This document shows, in pieces, positions 31,533-33,964 of a DNA stretch of 33,964 nucleotides (its first letter is position 1; each line of letters starts with the position of its first letter). Source of the stretch: Xanthobacteraceae bacterium (lineage in GTDB: Bacteria > Pseudomonadota > Alphaproteobacteria > Rhizobiales > Xanthobacteraceae); NCBI GenBank assembly GCA_024508855.1, contig JANINJ010000053.1, positions 1 through 33,964 on the forward strand. The letters run 5' to 3'. The translations under genes were made by a program, and so were the position numbers. Below the pieces are notes generated by a model, which worked only from the letters and a program-made list of their open reading frames with translations, did no database searches and was not told the DNA's origin.

Positions 31533-32363
31533 ATGAAGGACCTCATCGTTAAGCTCGAACACGAGAAGGAGCACGATCAGGCGCTCGCCTTCGCCGTATC
31601 GATCGCGGAAGCCTTCGAGGCGCATCTTGCCGGCGTCGCGTTCGGCAATCTCAGTGGCATGGCGGATTACGGGCTGGTCGGCGTTCCCGGCACTGTGATT
31701 GCCGATCTCCTGGCGCAGAAGGAGAAGGCGGCACGGGCCGCGCTCGACCGCTTCCATGCCGCAACCGCGCGAAGCGGCCTTTCGTTCTCCAATCATCTCG
31801 TGCTGGAAACAGGTGCTGGAACGACGGCGGACACCTTCGCCAATCTGGCCCGACATTTCGATCTGAGCGTCATGCGCCAGAGCGATGACGATGGGCCGGA
31901 CAACGACTTGAGCATCGAGGCCGCGCTGTTCAACACCGGCCGGCCGGCGATCGTCGTCCCCTATATCCAGACCGAGGGCTTGAAACTTGACCGGGTATTG
32001 TGCTGCTGGGACGGCGGCGCACCTGCGGCACGAGCGGTGAACGACGCGCTGCCTTTCCTCAAGCGCGCGAGCGATGTCGAAATCCTCAACGTCGTCGGCG
32101 AGAAGAGCGACAAGCCGCAGCGTGAAATCCACGGCATCGAGATCGCCAACCATCTCGCCCGCCACGGCGTTCAGATCGAAATCGAAACCGTCACGGCGGA
32201 TCGAAATATCGCCGACGTGATCCTGTCGCACGCCGCGGACAAATCGGCCGACATGATCGTCATGGGCGGCTATGGCCATTCGCGGCTGCGCGAATTCGTC
32301 CTTGGCGGCGTGACGCGCGATATCCTGAGGTCGATGACCGTACCGGTATTGCTGTCACGCTGA
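31533..32363 (+). CDS. Universal stress protein with two Usp domains
   Basis: 276 residues, two Usp folds in tandem. The N-terminal half (1-148) lacks the ATP-binding glycine motif. The C-terminal half (about 152-276) begins DRVLCCWDGGAPAARAV and carries G-x2-G-x9-G in MGGYGHSRLREFVLGGVT, so this half can bind ATP. It ends SMTVPVLLSR, the standard last strand. The ATG has GGGAG upstream. Usp proteins respond to starvation, oxidants or respiratory stress; in tandem forms one half often regulates the other. It is divergent from the antiporter and converges on alaS. Confidence 0.9.
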   Translation: MKDLIVKLEHEKEHDQALAFAVSIAEAFEAHLAGVAFGNLSGMADYGLVGVPGTVIADLLAQKEKAARAALDRFHAATARSGLSFSNHLVLETGAGTTADTFANLARHFDLSVMRQSDDDGPDNDLSIEAALFNTGRPAIVVPYIQTEGLKLDRVLCCWDGGAPAARAVNDALPFLKRASDVEILNVVGEKSDKPQREIHGIEIANHLARHGVQIEIETVTADRNIADVILSHAADKSADMIVMGGYGHSRLREFVLGGVTRDILRSMTVPVLLSR

Positions 32364-32402
32364 CGGCGGTTGAAGCGCACCGGATAGCGGGCGCTTCCGC
32401 CG
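32364..32402. terminator. Convergent stem-loop between usp and alaS
   Basis: CGGCG (32364-32368) pairs with CGCCG (32398-32402), and after a 3-base bulge GAAGCGC (32372-32378) pairs with GCGCTTC (32391-32397) around a 12-base loop. No uridine tract on either strand, so termination strength is uncertain. Confidence 0.5.
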
Positions 32403-32405
32403 AAC

Positions 32406-33964
32406 CTACGCGCCCATCGCCGCCGCGACCGCTTCCAGCGCCGCCGCGGCCTGGGTGCCCGCCGGTCCACCAGCCTGCGCCATGTCGGGCTTGCCGCCAC
32501 CGCCCTTGCCACCCAGCACTTCAGACGCCTTGCGCACGAGATCGACCGCGTTGAAACGCGCGGTCAAATCCTGGGTCACGCCGACAACGACGCTCGCCTT
32601 GCCGTCTTCGCTGGTGGCCACCAGCGCAACCACGCCGGAGCCGAGTTGCTTCTTGCCCTGATCGGCAAGGCTCTTGAGATCCTTGATCTCGATGCCTTGC
32701 ACCGCGCGGCCCAGGAACTTCACATCGCCGATGGTGCGGATGTCGGATGCGCCGCCATCGCCGGATGCAGCACCGCCCGCGCCCATCGCCAGTTTCTTGC
32801 GCGCGTCGGACAGATCGCGTTCCAGTTTCTTGCGCTCCTCCAGCAGCGCCGCGATACGCGCCGGCATGTCGTCGAGCGTCGTGCGCAACTCCGCAGCCGC
32901 CGCCTTCGCGGTGTGGATCGCGTCGTTCGCGCTGTGCCGCGCCTGACGTCCGGTGAGTGCCTCGATACGACGCACGCCGGAGGCCACCGCGCTTTCGCCG
33001 GTGATCGAGATCAGGCCGATATCGCCGGTGCGTCGCACATGGGTGCCGCCGCACAGTTCGACCGACCAGCCCAATGTATTGCCTGCGGCGCCTTGCGCAT
33101 TGCTGCCCGGGGCCTTGTTGCCCATCGAGACGACACGCACTTCGTCGCCGTATTTCTCGCCGAACAGCGCGCGTGCGCCGGACTCGCGCGCCTCGTCGAG
33201 CGCCATCAGCCGGGTCATCACCTCGCCGTTCTCGAGCACGACATCGTTGGCGATGTCCTCGATGCGCCGAAGCTCGTCCGGCGTGATCGGCTTGTTGTGC
33301 GCGAAATCGAACCGCAGCCGCTCCGGCGCCACCAGCGAACCGCGCTGCGCGATGTGATCGCCGAGCACCTGCCGCAACGCTTCGTGCAACAGATGCGTCG
33401 CGGAATGGTTGGCGCGGATCGCGCCGCGCCGCGCATGATCGACCTCGAGCTGCAAGGCATCGCCGACCTTGAGCGTGCCCTGCTCGACGGTGCCGAGATG
33501 CACGAAAACGTCGCCGCCGGCTTTCTTCTGGGTCTCGGTGACGCGGAAGGTGACGCCCTCGCCGGTCATGACACCGGTATCGCCGACCTGACCGCCGGAC
33601 TCCGCGTAAAACGGCGTCTGGTTGAGCACGATGGCAGCGGTGTCGCCAGCCTTGAGGCTGTCGACTTCCTTGCCGTCCTTGACCAGCGCGGCAACGACAC
33701 CTTCAGCGGTCTCGGTCTCGTAGCCGAGGAATTCAGTGCCGCCGAGCTTTTCACGCAGCGGAAACCAGATCGACTCCGTCGCGGCCTCGCCCGAGCCCGC
33801 CCACGAGGCGCGCGCCTTCTCACGCTGGCGTTCCATCGCATCGGTGAACGACGCGATATTGACGCCGATGCCGCGCGTGCGCAGCGCATCCTGGGTCAGA
33901 TCGAGCGGAAAACCATACGTGTCGTAGAGCGTGAACGCGGTCTCGCCGTCGAACATGTCGCCCT
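32406..33964 (-). CDS. alaS: Alanyl-tRNA synthetase, C-terminal part (partial at window edge)
   Basis: 519 codons run off the right edge, so the catalytic N-terminal domain is mostly outside. The part seen starts in the tRNA-recognition region ([21 protein letters not shown]). It includes the editing domain with [18 protein letters not shown] and [13 protein letters not shown], whose His and Cys residues bind zinc and clear mischarged Ser/Gly-tRNA. It ends with the coiled coil and DHHA1/C-Ala domain (about the last 150 residues, [13 protein letters not shown] near the end). AlaS charges tRNA-Ala. In Rhizobiales alaS is often close to icd, as here. Confidence 0.98.
   Translation of the reverse strand, partial: GDMFDGETAFTLYDTYGFPLDLTQDALRTRGIGVNIASFTDAMERQREKARASWAGSGEAATESIWFPLREKLGGTEFLGYETETAEGVVAALVKDGKEVDSLKAGDTAAIVLNQTPFYAESGGQVGDTGVMTGEGVTFRVTETQKKAGGDVFVHLGTVEQGTLKVGDALQLEVDHARRGAIRANHSATHLLHEALRQVLGDHIAQRGSLVAPERLRFDFAHNKPITPDELRRIEDIANDVVLENGEVMTRLMALDEARESGARALFGEKYGDEVRVVSMGNKAPGSNAQGAAGNTLGWSVELCGGTHVRRTGDIGLISITGESAVASGVRRIEALTGRQARHSANDAIHTAKAAAAELRTTLDDMPARIAALLEERKKLERDLSDARKKLAMGAGGAASGDGGASDIRTIGDVKFLGRAVQGIEIKDLKSLADQGKKQLGSGVVALVATSEDGKASVVVGVTQDLTARFNAVDLVRKASEVLGGKGGGGKPDMAQAGGPAGTQAAAALEAVAAAMGA

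Noticed and set aside
1-33964. Search for tRNA, rRNA, CRISPR, IS ends, prophage or integrase genes
   Set aside because: No T-loop/anticodon architecture, spaced identical repeats, transposase or integrase motifs were seen on reading both strands.

Overview
The window is about 34 kb of GC-rich chromosomal DNA, nearly all coding. Its proteins look like those of a Bradyrhizobiaceae (Nitrobacteraceae) alphaproteobacterium of the Bradyrhizobium/Rhodopseudomonas/Afipia type. The basis is the alphaproteobacterial rpsD, the purC-purS-purQ-purL arrangement with split FGAM synthase, the F1 ATPase zeta inhibitor (DUF1476), the eukaryote-like NADP-isocitrate dehydrogenase near alaS, and an EcfG-type promoter. 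I cannot name the species. I see no phage, IS element, CRISPR array, tRNA or rRNA.

Layout. 1-5.4 kb: the 3' end of murI, a VOC protein, a secreted cupin, rpsD with its promoter and terminator, L-threonine aldolase, a convergent exported serine hydrolase, a macrodomain gene with no ordinary start codon, and monothiol glutaredoxin grxD. 5.7-9.5 kb: the ergothioneine pair egtB-egtD, facing ltrA and bolA, which therefore sit apart from grxD. 9.6-15.2 kb: DUF427, a DUF1328 stress protein with an EcfG-like promoter, a membrane acyltransferase, the sulfite dehydrogenase pair soxC-soxD without other sox genes, and an MHS-family transporter. 15.2-20.1 kb: the purine operon, reading right to left as purC, purS, a small coiled-coil gene, purQ, then purL. 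A hotdog thioesterase lies on the other strand between purQ and purL. 20.4-24.8 kb: the ATPase zeta subunit, cyanase, a small exported protein, an exported TPR-caspase protein, and a TrmJ-type RNA methyltransferase fused to a degenerate DUF559 nuclease-like domain. 24.9-34 kb: an EmrA/EmrB efflux pair, icd, a basic DUF3606 protein, a YbaL/KefB-type antiporter divergent from a double-Usp stress protein, and the 3' part of alaS.

Functionally this is housekeeping (translation, purines, TCA cycle) interleaved with redox and stress genes: GrxD and BolA (iron-sulfur and iron homeostasis), ergothioneine, sulfite and cyanate disposal, efflux, Usp and antiporter. The least ordinary items are the TrmJ-DUF559 fusion immediately upstream of the TPR-caspase gene, the macrodomain start, the translationally coupled coiled-coil gene inside the pur operon, and several inverted or direct repeats in promoter regions. 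None of these proves a new system; each is set out below with a test.
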